Below are positions 33,342 through 38,980 of a stretch of 38,980 bases of DNA, in pieces (the first letter of the stretch is position 1; each line of letters starts with the position of its first letter). Position numbers and translations under genes: made by a program. The notes beneath the pieces are model-generated. The model made no database searches. It saw only the letters and a program-made list of their open reading frames with translations, and was not told where the DNA came from. The DNA is from a bacterium. Lineage in GTDB: Bacteria > Acidobacteriota > Thermoanaerobaculia > Multivoradales > J023. The stretch spans positions 1 to 38,980 of the forward strand of contig JAAELT010000242.1 of the NCBI GenBank assembly GCA_024226315.1. The letters run 5' to 3'.

Positions 33342-33770
33342 ATGCGCAACGTCCATCGAGAAATAGACCGGATTCTGGCGCATCTGCGCACGGTCGTCCA
33401 CGATCGTGGCTCCACACAGATGGAAGTGCAGGACGCTCTCGGTTGGGGCAGCAGCTACATCAGCCAGCTGTTGACCAGGCAGAAGGGACTCCGCCTCGAC
33501 CAGGTCCTGATGATCCTGAAGGTCATCGACGTCGATCCGGCAACCTTCTTCGACCAGATCTACCACTTCAACGATTCCGTCCGTTCCCTTCGGCGCTCCA
33601 GGATCACATCATCACCTGTGAGGGGTACCCCGAATGCAACGGCGCTACGGGCCGGGGTTCGTCGCCTGAGGCTGCGATTGGACAGACTCGTGGAGCTGCT
33701 GAAACAGAAGGGCCTCATCAGCGACATCGAGCTCGCCCACGCCATCGAGAAATCCAGGCAGCGGTCGTGA
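33342..33770 (+). CDS. XRE-type helix-turn-helix regulator
   Basis: 142 residues. The helix-turn-helix covers about residues 25-75: GSTQMEVQDALGWGSSYISQ, then LLTRQKGLRLDQVLMIL and IDVDPATFFDQIYHF. A basic linker (RRSRITSSPVRGTPN) and a C-terminal helical segment with leucine spacing (RRLRLRLDRLVELLKQKGLI) follow, likely for dimerisation. It is closely placed downstream of the TPR gene with its own candidate promoter. It may regulate the peptide/TPR unit or itself. The start codon has only a weak Shine-Dalgarno; the near-leaderless transcript suggested by the promoter could explain that. Target unknown. Confidence 0.82.
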   Translation: MRNVHREIDRILAHLRTVVHDRGSTQMEVQDALGWGSSYISQLLTRQKGLRLDQVLMILKVIDVDPATFFDQIYHFNDSVRSLRRSRITSSPVRGTPNATALRAGVRRLRLRLDRLVELLKQKGLISDIELAHAIEKSRQRS

Positions 33771-34056
33771 GCTACTAGCCGTCGGGATGGATGAACGGCC
33801 CATAAGTGTCCGCCCGCATCGCCGCCCCCTTCGGAACGACGGCGAGGTCGGCCGAATTGCTCAACCTCTGCCCGCTCTTCGGCGGCATCATAGCGCGGGG
33901 AATCAGACGGCGGAACGACGAGGGTGAGCGGCTGGCTTGGCAGCCCGCTCCACCGTGTGGTTCTGCCGTATCTGTACTGCATCAGAGCCCGCTTCAGCTC
34001 TTGACTCTCCCTATGGAATAGGAGCAAGCTCACCTCCTCGATACCGCCCACCTCGG
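33771..34056. other. Gap between XRE regulator and IPTL-CTERM protein gene
   Basis: 286 bases downstream of both flanking genes, which converge. A leftward open frame crosses the region (with a stretch reading MQYRYGRTTRWSGLPSQPLT), but it overlaps the regulator's 3' end and has no ribosome binding site. I see no strong terminator, RNA gene or known motif. Confidence 0.4.
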
Positions 34057-35346
34057 TCAGCCGGGGGGGCCCGCGCGGCGGTCGCCACCCGAAGCCGAGG
34101 TCCGCCGGGCAGCGGCGACGCCGGCGAGCGCCAGCAGTGTCGCCAGCAGGGCGAGGCCCCAGGGGCCTACGGTGGGAATCTGGACCAAGCAGAAGCCTTC
34201 GATCTCGCCGACCGAGTTGCATCCCGGGGCGTTGTTGTCGATGAAGACGAACTGCTGCACCACGCCCGGGCGGAGTACGGGGAGAAGGCCGCAGCACAGG
34301 CTGAGGGAGGGGTTGCCGCTGATGAGGATACCGCTGCCGACGAAGGTGACGGCGGGCATGGACACGCTCCGCAGCTGGTCGTTGAAGCGGATGAAGATGT
34401 CGACCCACACGTTTTCGAGGTCTGGCAGGTCGATGCTCGTGAGTGCGTCGCAGTTGCTGATCTGGAGGAATCTGACGACGTTCAGCCGGAGCAGGTTCAG
34501 GGTCTCCAGGCTGGGGTTCGAATCGAAGCTGACCACGGGTTCGGTGAGCGGGTTGATCGCGGCTCGCTCGAGGTTGGGCAGGTCCACCAGGCGCAAGTTG
34601 GGGTGGCCGCCGATACCCAGACTGCCAATAACCGTGGAGAGTTGAGGGAACACGAGTTCGGCCAGGGGGCCGCTCTCGCTGATACCGAGTCTGCCGTTGA
34701 CCGTCGTGAGGTTGGCCAGCCCGACGCTAGCCAAAGCCGGATGCTCGCGGATCACCAGGTTACCTTCGAGCGTCTCGAGGCTGGGAAGATCAACGGCGGC
34801 CAGGCTCGGATTGTCCTCGATGCGAACGGTCCTCACCACCGCAAGCTCGGGCAGGGCTACGCTCAGCAAGGCGTCGTTCTGGCCGATCTCGATCTCGCGA
34901 TGGATCGAAGTGAGGTTGGGAAGCTCGAGCGTCTCCAGGGCCGCGTTGTTGAAGACAAAAACGATTCCGGGCAAGAAGCCGGTGCCTCCCACCGAAGTGA
35001 CGCCGCTCAGCGCGACGCTGGTGAGGCTGCCGTTGCCTACGATGTAGAGGTCGTCGCCGATGGTGGCCAGGCCGGGCAGGTCGACCGCGGCCAGCGCGCC
35101 GGTGCCCTGGACGGTGAGACTGGAGCCGACAGAGGTCACGCCCGAGAGCCCGTCGAGATTGACGATGTCCGGCCCCCCGACCCCCAGCCCCCCGACCACG
35201 TGGGTGCACGGCCCGTGGTTGGCCTGAAAGTTGTCGACATCGGCCTGGGTCGTAAGCGAGATGGTGTCCGGCATGCAGTCCTGGGCGCCGGCAGGCAGGC
35301 CCGAGGTCAGGTACAGGATGGAGAGAACAAAAGCGAGTCGCCACAT
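34057..35346 (-). CDS. Surface protein: receptor-L/leucine-rich repeats with IPTL-CTERM anchor
   Basis: 429 residues from ATG at 35346 (GGGAGG eight bases upstream). A signal peptide ends around residue 21 (GLPAGA). The body is a run of about ten beta-helical repeats of 22-26 residues, of the type L..VALP.L..V...I.I..NPSL..VDLPSLE.L, as in bacterial receptor-L-domain/BspA-like proteins. The C-terminus has the IPTL-CTERM sorting signal: IPTVGPWG, then a hydrophobic helix (LALLATLLALAGVAA) and ARR. It should be exported and handled by a dedicated C-terminal sorting protease, which is not in this window. It is probably a cell-surface binding protein. The ligand is unknown. Confidence 0.88.
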   Translation of the reverse strand: MWRLAFVLSILYLTSGLPAGAQDCMPDTISLTTQADVDNFQANHGPCTHVVGGLGVGGPDIVNLDGLSGVTSVGSSLTVQGTGALAAVDLPGLATIGDDLYIVGNGSLTSVALSGVTSVGGTGFLPGIVFVFNNAALETLELPNLTSIHREIEIGQNDALLSVALPELAVVRTVRIEDNPSLAAVDLPSLETLEGNLVIREHPALASVGLANLTTVNGRLGISESGPLAELVFPQLSTVIGSLGIGGHPNLRLVDLPNLERAAINPLTEPVVSFDSNPSLETLNLLRLNVVRFLQISNCDALTSIDLPDLENVWVDIFIRFNDQLRSVSMPAVTFVGSGILISGNPSLSLCCGLLPVLRPGVVQQFVFIDNNAPGCNSVGEIEGFCLVQIPTVGPWGLALLATLLALAGVAAARRTSASGGDRRAGPPG

Positions 35347-35452
35347 GAGGAATCCTCCCTGGGAAGTCGTCAACAGCAGCACCGAGGCCTGCACAGGGGA
35401 GCACCGAGTGCATTGCCGGCCCCAGAGCGCCTCTAGCGTTACTTGAAAAATG

Positions 35453-35481
35453 GTACTACGGTCTGTTTGCTGCCTTTTCAA
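35453..35481 (-). promoter_or_regulatory. Candidate promoter of the IPTL-CTERM gene
   Basis: On the minus strand TTGAAA (35481-35476) and TAGTAC (35458-35453) are separated by 17 bases; the -35 box matches five of six consensus positions, the -10 only three. It lies about 107 bases before the ATG at 35346 in an AT-rich stretch. Weak evidence. Confidence 0.3.
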
Positions 35482-35562
35482 TACATTTTTAAACTCTATA
35501 TGGAGTCTCGCCCAGGCGCACAAGTCTTCATCGGTCTTACGGCAAGGCCGCCCGGCTGTGGT

Positions 35563-35620
35563 GCAGAACGATTAGCCTGAGCGGCGAGCTTGCGAGTCCG
35601 TCTCGGGGCTCTTGTTGGGC
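35563..35620 (-). other. attC-like site after the macro-domain gene
   Basis: On the minus strand: GCCCAAC (fits RYYYAAC), AAGAGCC, GAGACGGAC, a loop, GCCGCTCAGGCT and a degenerate last core box GTTCTGC. Inner arms pair (AGCC/GGCT and GAG-A-CGG/CCG-CTC) with an unpaired A, as in integron attC sites. It shares the AGACGGAC and GCCGCT blocks and its orientation with the canonical site at 36249-36312. Confidence 0.6.
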
Positions 35621-35702
35621 GCTGTTGACAGCATCCGCCCGGCGCCCAAGCGCCCCTCTCGAACCGCTGTCCCGGCTGTGTTCCACCAGTGAATCCCTAT
35701 TG

Positions 35703-36224
35703 CTAAGTGAGACCACGTTCAACAAACTCCTTCCTATACACCGCTGCATCGGACTCAGAGAAGCAAACGAAGATACCCTCCTCGAGGCCGTCATGCAGAG
35801 AACACTCCTCAATAACTGTCGATAGTGCGATACTTGAGGCAATGCTTATCGGGAACCCGTAGATTCCGCAGCTGATTGCAGGGAACGCCACGGTTTTTGC
35901 GCCGATATCCTGTGCTCGTTTTAGACTCTCCCTGTAGCACGACGCCAGATGTTCGCGCTCTTGGTTGTTGCCGCTGCGCCAAACTGGGCCAACGGTGTGA
36001 ATGACAAACTTCGCAGGCAGGAGGTATCCCTTCGTCACCTTCGCCTGGCCGGTCCTGCACCCACCCAGTAGTCTACACTCGCTTACCAGTTCTGGCCCTG
36101 CAGCTCGATGAATTGCTCCGTCCACTCCTCCGCCGCCCAGCAATGATGAATTCGCAGCGTTCACGATCGCATCTACTGCGAGCTTGGTGATATCGCCTCC
36201 ATGGACTGAGAGTTTCGTAGTCAT
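35703..36224 (-). CDS. Macro-domain protein, probable ADP-ribosyl hydrolase
   Basis: 173 residues, a single macro domain of the YmdB/MacroD type. Marks are [34 protein letters not shown], the glycine/threonine region [20 protein letters not shown] and [13 protein letters not shown]. These form the ADP-ribose pocket; the Asn-Ala-Ala-Asn and GGGGVDGAI segments hold the catalytic and binding residues. Such enzymes deacetylate O-acetyl-ADP-ribose or remove ADP-ribose from proteins or nucleic acids. The gene is alone between an attC site (36249-36312) and an attC-like site (35563-35620), in the expected direction and size for one integron cassette. Its GC content is lower than the window's centre, supporting transfer. 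Confidence 0.9.
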   Translation of the reverse strand: MTTKLSVHGGDITKLAVDAIVNAANSSLLGGGGVDGAIHRAAGPELVSECRLLGGCRTGQAKVTKGYLLPAKFVIHTVGPVWRSGNNQEREHLASCYRESLKRAQDIGAKTVAFPAISCGIYGFPISIASSIALSTVIEECSLHDGLEEGIFVCFSESDAAVYRKEFVERGLT

Positions 36225-36248
36225 GCTCTCTTCAACCGCCTCCCGGAC

Positions 36249-36312
36249 GCCTAACGGCTTTGCGATCAGCGGCTGCGCCTAGCGCTGTCCGTCTGCATCG
36301 CCTTTGTTAGGT
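36249..36312 (-). other. Integron attC site (canonical core boxes)
   Basis: On the minus strand the site opens ACCTAAC (fits RYYYAAC) and closes GTTAGGC (fits GTTRRRY), 64 bases overall. Inside, GCGAT-G-CAG-A-CGG pairs with CCG-CTG-ATCGC, leaving single unpaired bases as required for folded attC recognition. The stop codon of the small gene at 36279-36515 lies inside the site, a common arrangement in cassettes. Confidence 0.8.
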
Positions 36313-36515
36313 ACCTCAGAGGCGTGTTCCAGTTTCAGCTTCTTGGCACTAAGCCGTCGCGTGAGCTCACCTAGCAGCACCCGAGCTACCTCCTCTCCAG
36401 AGCGCGCTCCCAGTCCCTGTCGATCTTCAAAGTGCACTAAGGGAGGTGCGTAGTCCGGAACGTAGGCTTTCATGATCTCGCGTCCAGTCTGAAAACGTTT
36501 GCGTGCCTTCGCCAT
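36279..36515 (-). CDS. Small basic protein coupled to the Ntn-hydrolase gene
   Basis: 78 residues from ATG at 36515, one base after the upstream stop; AGGAG at the end of the upstream gene serves as ribosome binding site, so translation is coupled. The sequence starts MAKARKRFQTGREIMKAYVP and contains PPLVHFEDRQGLGARSGEEV, then a helix VARVLLGELTRRLSAKKLKL. It ends inside the attC site, in a tail (NKGDADGQR) encoded by the recombination site itself. No family recognised. As the partner of a proteasome-like hydrolase it might be a substrate, inhibitor or toxin/antitoxin-like component, but only the linkage supports that. Confidence 0.7.
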   Translation of the reverse strand: MAKARKRFQTGREIMKAYVPDYAPPLVHFEDRQGLGARSGEEVARVLLGELTRRLSAKKLKLEHASEVPNKGDADGQR

Positions 36516-36516
36516 G

Positions 36517-37800
36517 TCATGCTTCTCCTGTGTAGCGCGCAAGTGTGCGGGGGTTTAGCGCAGGATCGAAATAGTGCTTGCGCTTGATCCAGACAAAGCC
36601 ATCGCCCTTGGTAATCACAGCAACGTCGATGGGGCCGCCTACGGTCTCGCGTTCGGGTGTAATCCGACGACGAAACTTCGTCAGATTAACCAATGCCTCA
36701 GCCATACCTGCGAGTTCATCTTTAGGTAGCGAAGAGACGATCTCAACGATAGGCCACCAATGCCGAACCGACTGTTGATGCCAATCCTTAAAGAGCTTCT
36801 GAAGCACCCCCTGAACTTCTGGCTCAACGGCAGAGCTCAGGTTTTCTTTAAGAACCGGATCTAGGTCACCGATAGCATCAAGGATCGCCGATATCGCACC
36901 GGTAAAGAGATCGGCTGTTGATTTTCGCATATGAGCAGCGAGTTTCTCGTCTATACTCTGGAGAAACGCATGCACGATCTCCTGCTGCGCGAAAGGAATG
37001 ATAACGGCCCTATTGTCCATGGCAATGCGATGTTCATGCGTCAGCGCGACACGCGGACGATTCGATACCATCTCCTCAACTTCATAGCAGTAGAGAGCCG
37101 GCATACCTTCAGTTTCTCCAAAACCTGCCACTACCACGCCACTCTGGGAGGGACCCAGATAATGACGAACGAGCATCTCAAGAGCCACTGAAGCGATTTT
37201 ACGACTCACCCCACTAGTGATTGGCAGCTTACCAAAAACGTCACTTCTTACGCGTCGGACGGCAGGACCGTATCGCCGCCGAATCTCTGCGACAGTCTTC
37301 TTACCGAAACCTTTTAGCCGCGCCTGCTTCCGTATAAGACTTAGTCTGTCAGATACGACATCATCGACGATCGGCCCGATCTCGTCGTCGTCGAGCCCGT
37401 CGCGCTGCTCCGCTTCGCGAGTTAAGCGGGATTCCACATCGTGCCTAAGGTGATATAGAAGATCGACAATGAGCTCTTCGGCCATTTTGTCCTGTGACTC
37501 TTCAGGGAAGAGAACCCGGCTTCGGCCGAGGAATCGGAAGAATCGGTTTGCGTACTGCTCTAGTTGATCGAAACGCGAATCCGCTAGCTCCTTACGAAAC
37601 TCCTTGACGACGGTTTCCCACGGAATTCCGACAAAGTTAGCATTCCCGAACACCATAATCCCGACTGGTGCCGACTGTGACAGGTGGAAGAGCTTATCCG
37701 CCGAAGTCCATATCTTGTTAGCTTCGCGACCTATCGACACTGCGCTATCGGCAGCCAGAGCTACTCCAATTCGATTGAGAATGCCGACTTCCGCGGTCAC
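36517..37800 (-). CDS. Long proteasome-like Ntn-hydrolase
   Basis: 427 residues from GTG at 37800 (AAAGGAG eight bases upstream). After Met removal the protein begins TAEVGILNRIGVALAADSAV. This matches the start of proteasome beta/HslV subunits: Thr1 as nucleophile, Asp at position 17 and a Lys (about 35, in SADKLFHLS) where catalytic Lys33 is expected. Then GIMVFGNANFVGIPWETVVK resembles the following strand-helix region. Family proteins are normally about 180-250 residues; here another 200 residues follow, mostly helical and charged. It may be a self-assembling protease or peptidase of new type. It is the first gene of a two-gene unit ending at an attC site. Substrate unknown. Confidence 0.7.
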   Translation of the reverse strand: MTAEVGILNRIGVALAADSAVSIGREANKIWTSADKLFHLSQSAPVGIMVFGNANFVGIPWETVVKEFRKELADSRFDQLEQYANRFFRFLGRSRVLFPEESQDKMAEELIVDLLYHLRHDVESRLTREAEQRDGLDDDEIGPIVDDVVSDRLSLIRKQARLKGFGKKTVAEIRRRYGPAVRRVRSDVFGKLPITSGVSRKIASVALEMLVRHYLGPSQSGVVVAGFGETEGMPALYCYEVEEMVSNRPRVALTHEHRIAMDNRAVIIPFAQQEIVHAFLQSIDEKLAAHMRKSTADLFTGAISAILDAIGDLDPVLKENLSSAVEPEVQGVLQKLFKDWHQQSVRHWWPIVEIVSSLPKDELAGMAEALVNLTKFRRRITPERETVGGPIDVAVITKGDGFVWIKRKHYFDPALNPRTLARYTGEA

Positions 37801-37851
37801 TGATCGTTCTCCTTTCTTATGTTGTACCTAACATTTATCTGACCGGCACGC

Positions 37852-37958
37852 GGTTCCTACATATAGACACCGGTGTCTATATGTAGCCACCAGGTGTCCA
37901 GATGTAGGAACCCTCGAGGTTCCTATATGTAGCCACCTGGTTCCTATATGTGGCCACT
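37852..37958. repeat. Five-unit array of 20-bp imperfect palindromes
   Basis: Units of the form GGTTCCTATATGTAGCCACC, in either orientation, start at 37852, 37872, 37893, 37918 and 37939. The first two join into a perfect 30-bp palindrome (37857-37886), and units 3 and 4 are inverted around CTCGA. The last unit overlaps the 3' end of the gene at 37944-38330. Regular 20-25-bp spacing looks like iterons or recombinase binding sites. It separates that gene from the Ntn-hydrolase gene. Confidence 0.85.
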
Positions 37959-38330
37959 TCCACCAACGACCCGGCCCAGCAAACCCAGCCGCTCCGCTAC
38001 ACCCCGCCGCAAGATCCAGACCTGCCTCTCCGGGTCCCATCTGCCACCGGCCGACTTGACCCGGTCCTGCAGGCCCCTCTCCCGCCAGCCGATCCGCAGA
38101 GCCACCCTCCGTTTCCCAGCAACTCCGCTTCGGCCGCCCGGCCTCCTCGATCCTCGGCATTTTGCGTCGTGCCTCAAAGACCGCCGCCGGATCACCAACT
38201 CCACCGTCTTCACACTCTCGCGGCTGACTTCGTCGTAGCGGTACCGGACACATAGGAGAGTCGCTCCATACCGGGCCAGCAGCTCCTTGCTACCTTTCTG
38301 TCCCGGCTTCACAGTCTTCACGATACGCAT
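37944..38330 (-). CDS. Small conserved protein adjoining the palindromic array
   Basis: 128 residues starting MRIVKTVKPGQKGSKELLAR. The first half includes LLCVRYRYDEVSRESVKTVE, LVIRRRSLRH, and the second half a helical, basic region ending REVWILRRG-like (QVWILRRGVAERLGLL). I recall short proteins beginning MRIVKT.KPGQ with VRYRYD in many bacteria, often near mobile or integrated elements and followed by short repeats, but no function is known to me. The pattern RVKSAGGRWDPERQVWIL resembles a small DNA-binding module seen in some conjugation/phage proteins; that is speculative. It lies immediately upstream of the 20-bp palindromic array, which overlaps its last codons. Confidence 0.6.
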   Translation of the reverse strand: MRIVKTVKPGQKGSKELLARYGATLLCVRYRYDEVSRESVKTVELVIRRRSLRHDAKCRGSRRPGGRSGVAGKRRVALRIGWRERGLQDRVKSAGGRWDPERQVWILRRGVAERLGLLGRVVGGSGHI

Positions 38331-38573
38331 GCATTGCCCCCGGAGTGTAGCAGGCCGTTGCAGAGTGGCTCAACCGAGCTCCGCCGTTAGCAACTTACGC
38401 TCTGTTCGCGCCGGTGTCAGCGAGGGGCCCAGCCCAGGGCTCGCTCTTCATGCGAAGCGTAAAGGGAATTAGCGTTTCGCGGCATTGACCCGGGTGCCGC
38501 CCGCTGGCAGCCTCTCCCAGACGCCCGCGTGCGCGACGCGGGCGCAGCTGAAACATTCGAAGGAGCAGACCCC
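38331..38573. other. Divergent intergenic region before the last gene
   Basis: 243 bases between the leftward gene at 37944-38330 and the rightward partial gene at 38574. It contains a GC-rich inverted stretch around 38420-38445 (AGCGAG paired with CTCGCT) and a second imperfect one around 38455-38478. No gene, RNA or defensible promoter is seen. Confidence 0.4.
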
Positions 38574-38980
38574 ATGAACATGACTCTGGGAACCCAAAAT
38601 CGATCCCGCCGCGGCCGCGCCGTCGAGCGGGCTTCCGAGGCCTGCGCCGGCGTCGCCGGCGAGGCCCTGACCCGGCGGCTGGCCGAGCCCGGCACTCCGC
38701 CCGGGCTGCCGTGCGTCGAGCGACCTCTGCGCGCCGGTGGCGAGGCGCTCGGCCGGGCGCGCGAACGGCTGGAGGCGGCCGACGCCGCCGGCTTCGAAGT
38801 GCGCTCGGAGACGCGGCGGCTGCGGCGCCTTCGCGACGCGGCGACTCGCGAGCTCTACCGCGAGATGGGGCGGGTGCGCCGCGCGGTCAAGGCGGCCGTC
38901 GGCGCCGAGCGGCTGAGGGAGTACCTGCCGAAGGGCGACACGCAGCGCGAGCCCTGGCACCTGCTCACCCAGGCCGGGCA
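38574..38980 (+). CDS. Partial gene running off the window, unrecognised
   Basis: ATG at 38574 has GAAGGAG eight bases upstream, and the frame is open for 135 codons to the window end with no stop. It reads MNMTLGTQNRSRRGRAVERA and later RETRRLRRL-like helical Arg/Glu/Ala-rich stretches, an ETRRLRRLRDAATRELYREM block, and PKGDTQREPWHLL near the cut. It looks helical and basic. The GC content returns to the high level of the window's centre. The opposite strand is also open, but it lacks the strong ribosome binding site. No family recognised. Confidence 0.55.
   Translation, partial: MNMTLGTQNRSRRGRAVERASEACAGVAGEALTRRLAEPGTPPGLPCVERPLRAGGEALGRARERLEAADAAGFEVRSETRRLRRLRDAATRELYREMGRVRRAVKAAVGAERLREYLPKGDTQREPWHLLTQAG

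Noticed and set aside
33560..34408. Leftward open frame between the IPTL-CTERM gene and the XRE gene
   Set aside because: It overlaps both well-supported genes, lacks a ribosome binding site and has low-complexity Arg/Pro-rich composition.
37828..38253. Leftward frame encoding HIGT-type repeats through the palindromic array
   Set aside because: It overlaps the better-supported gene at 37944-38330 in another frame and merely translates the DNA array.

Overview
The window looks like chromosomal DNA from a GC-rich Gram-negative bacterium, most likely an Acidobacteriota member (Thermoanaerobaculia-like). I infer this from gene content: an IPTL-CTERM surface protein, CRTAC1/ASPIC-UnbV lipoprotein, SEC-C protein, PQQ-type propeller, MMPL/RND exporters and a TPR plus XRE regulator pair. 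No rRNA, tRNA, replication or ribosomal marker is present, so taxonomy is an inference. The two ends (about 1-3600 and 35500-38350) are visibly less GC-rich than the middle.

Left flank (1-3.9 kb). Everything reads leftward: two tandem 19-residue peptide genes sharing their 5' leader and first 12 codons, an attC-like site, two envelope (lipo)proteins and an Abi-alpha (DUF4393) protein. Chromosomal genes follow (3.6-11.3 kb): a small membrane protein, a SEC-C protein, a secreted six-motif beta/gamma-crystallin protein, a small membrane protein, a truncated xanthine-dehydrogenase-type 2Fe-2S fragment, a small conserved protein, a PQQ-like propeller, a YceI-domain protein and a secreted Cys/acid-tailed protein.

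Centre (11.4-31.4 kb). A leftward operon encodes RND exporter, ASPIC/UnbV lipoprotein with TPRs, and a second paralogous RND exporter. It is divergent from an AraC-type regulator. Next comes a second secreted protein of the same family as the one at 10.4 kb. Then, rightward, is the most striking locus: DUF1702 (UnbL-like), a 1954-residue iterative polyketide synthase with the enediyne-type order KS-AT-ACP-KR-DH-PPTase, and an enediyne-type hotdog thioesterase. Together these make the core polyene-forming cassette of enediyne pathways. UnbU and the tailoring genes are not in the window, so the product may be a polyene rather than an enediyne. A CASTOR/POLLUX-like ion channel follows.

Right flank (31.4-39 kb). 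A seven-copy 42-bp minisatellite precedes a compact module: a 15-residue peptide ORF with strong RBS and its own terminator, a TPR protein and an XRE-type regulator, which recalls peptide/TPR signalling. Then come an IPTL-CTERM repeat protein and a cassette-like, low-GC block. In that block one canonical and one degenerate integron attC site bracket a macro-domain gene. Upstream of it lie a small ORF and a long proteasome-like Ntn-hydrolase. Further upstream are a five-unit palindromic array and a small associated gene. The window ends inside an unrecognised rightward gene.
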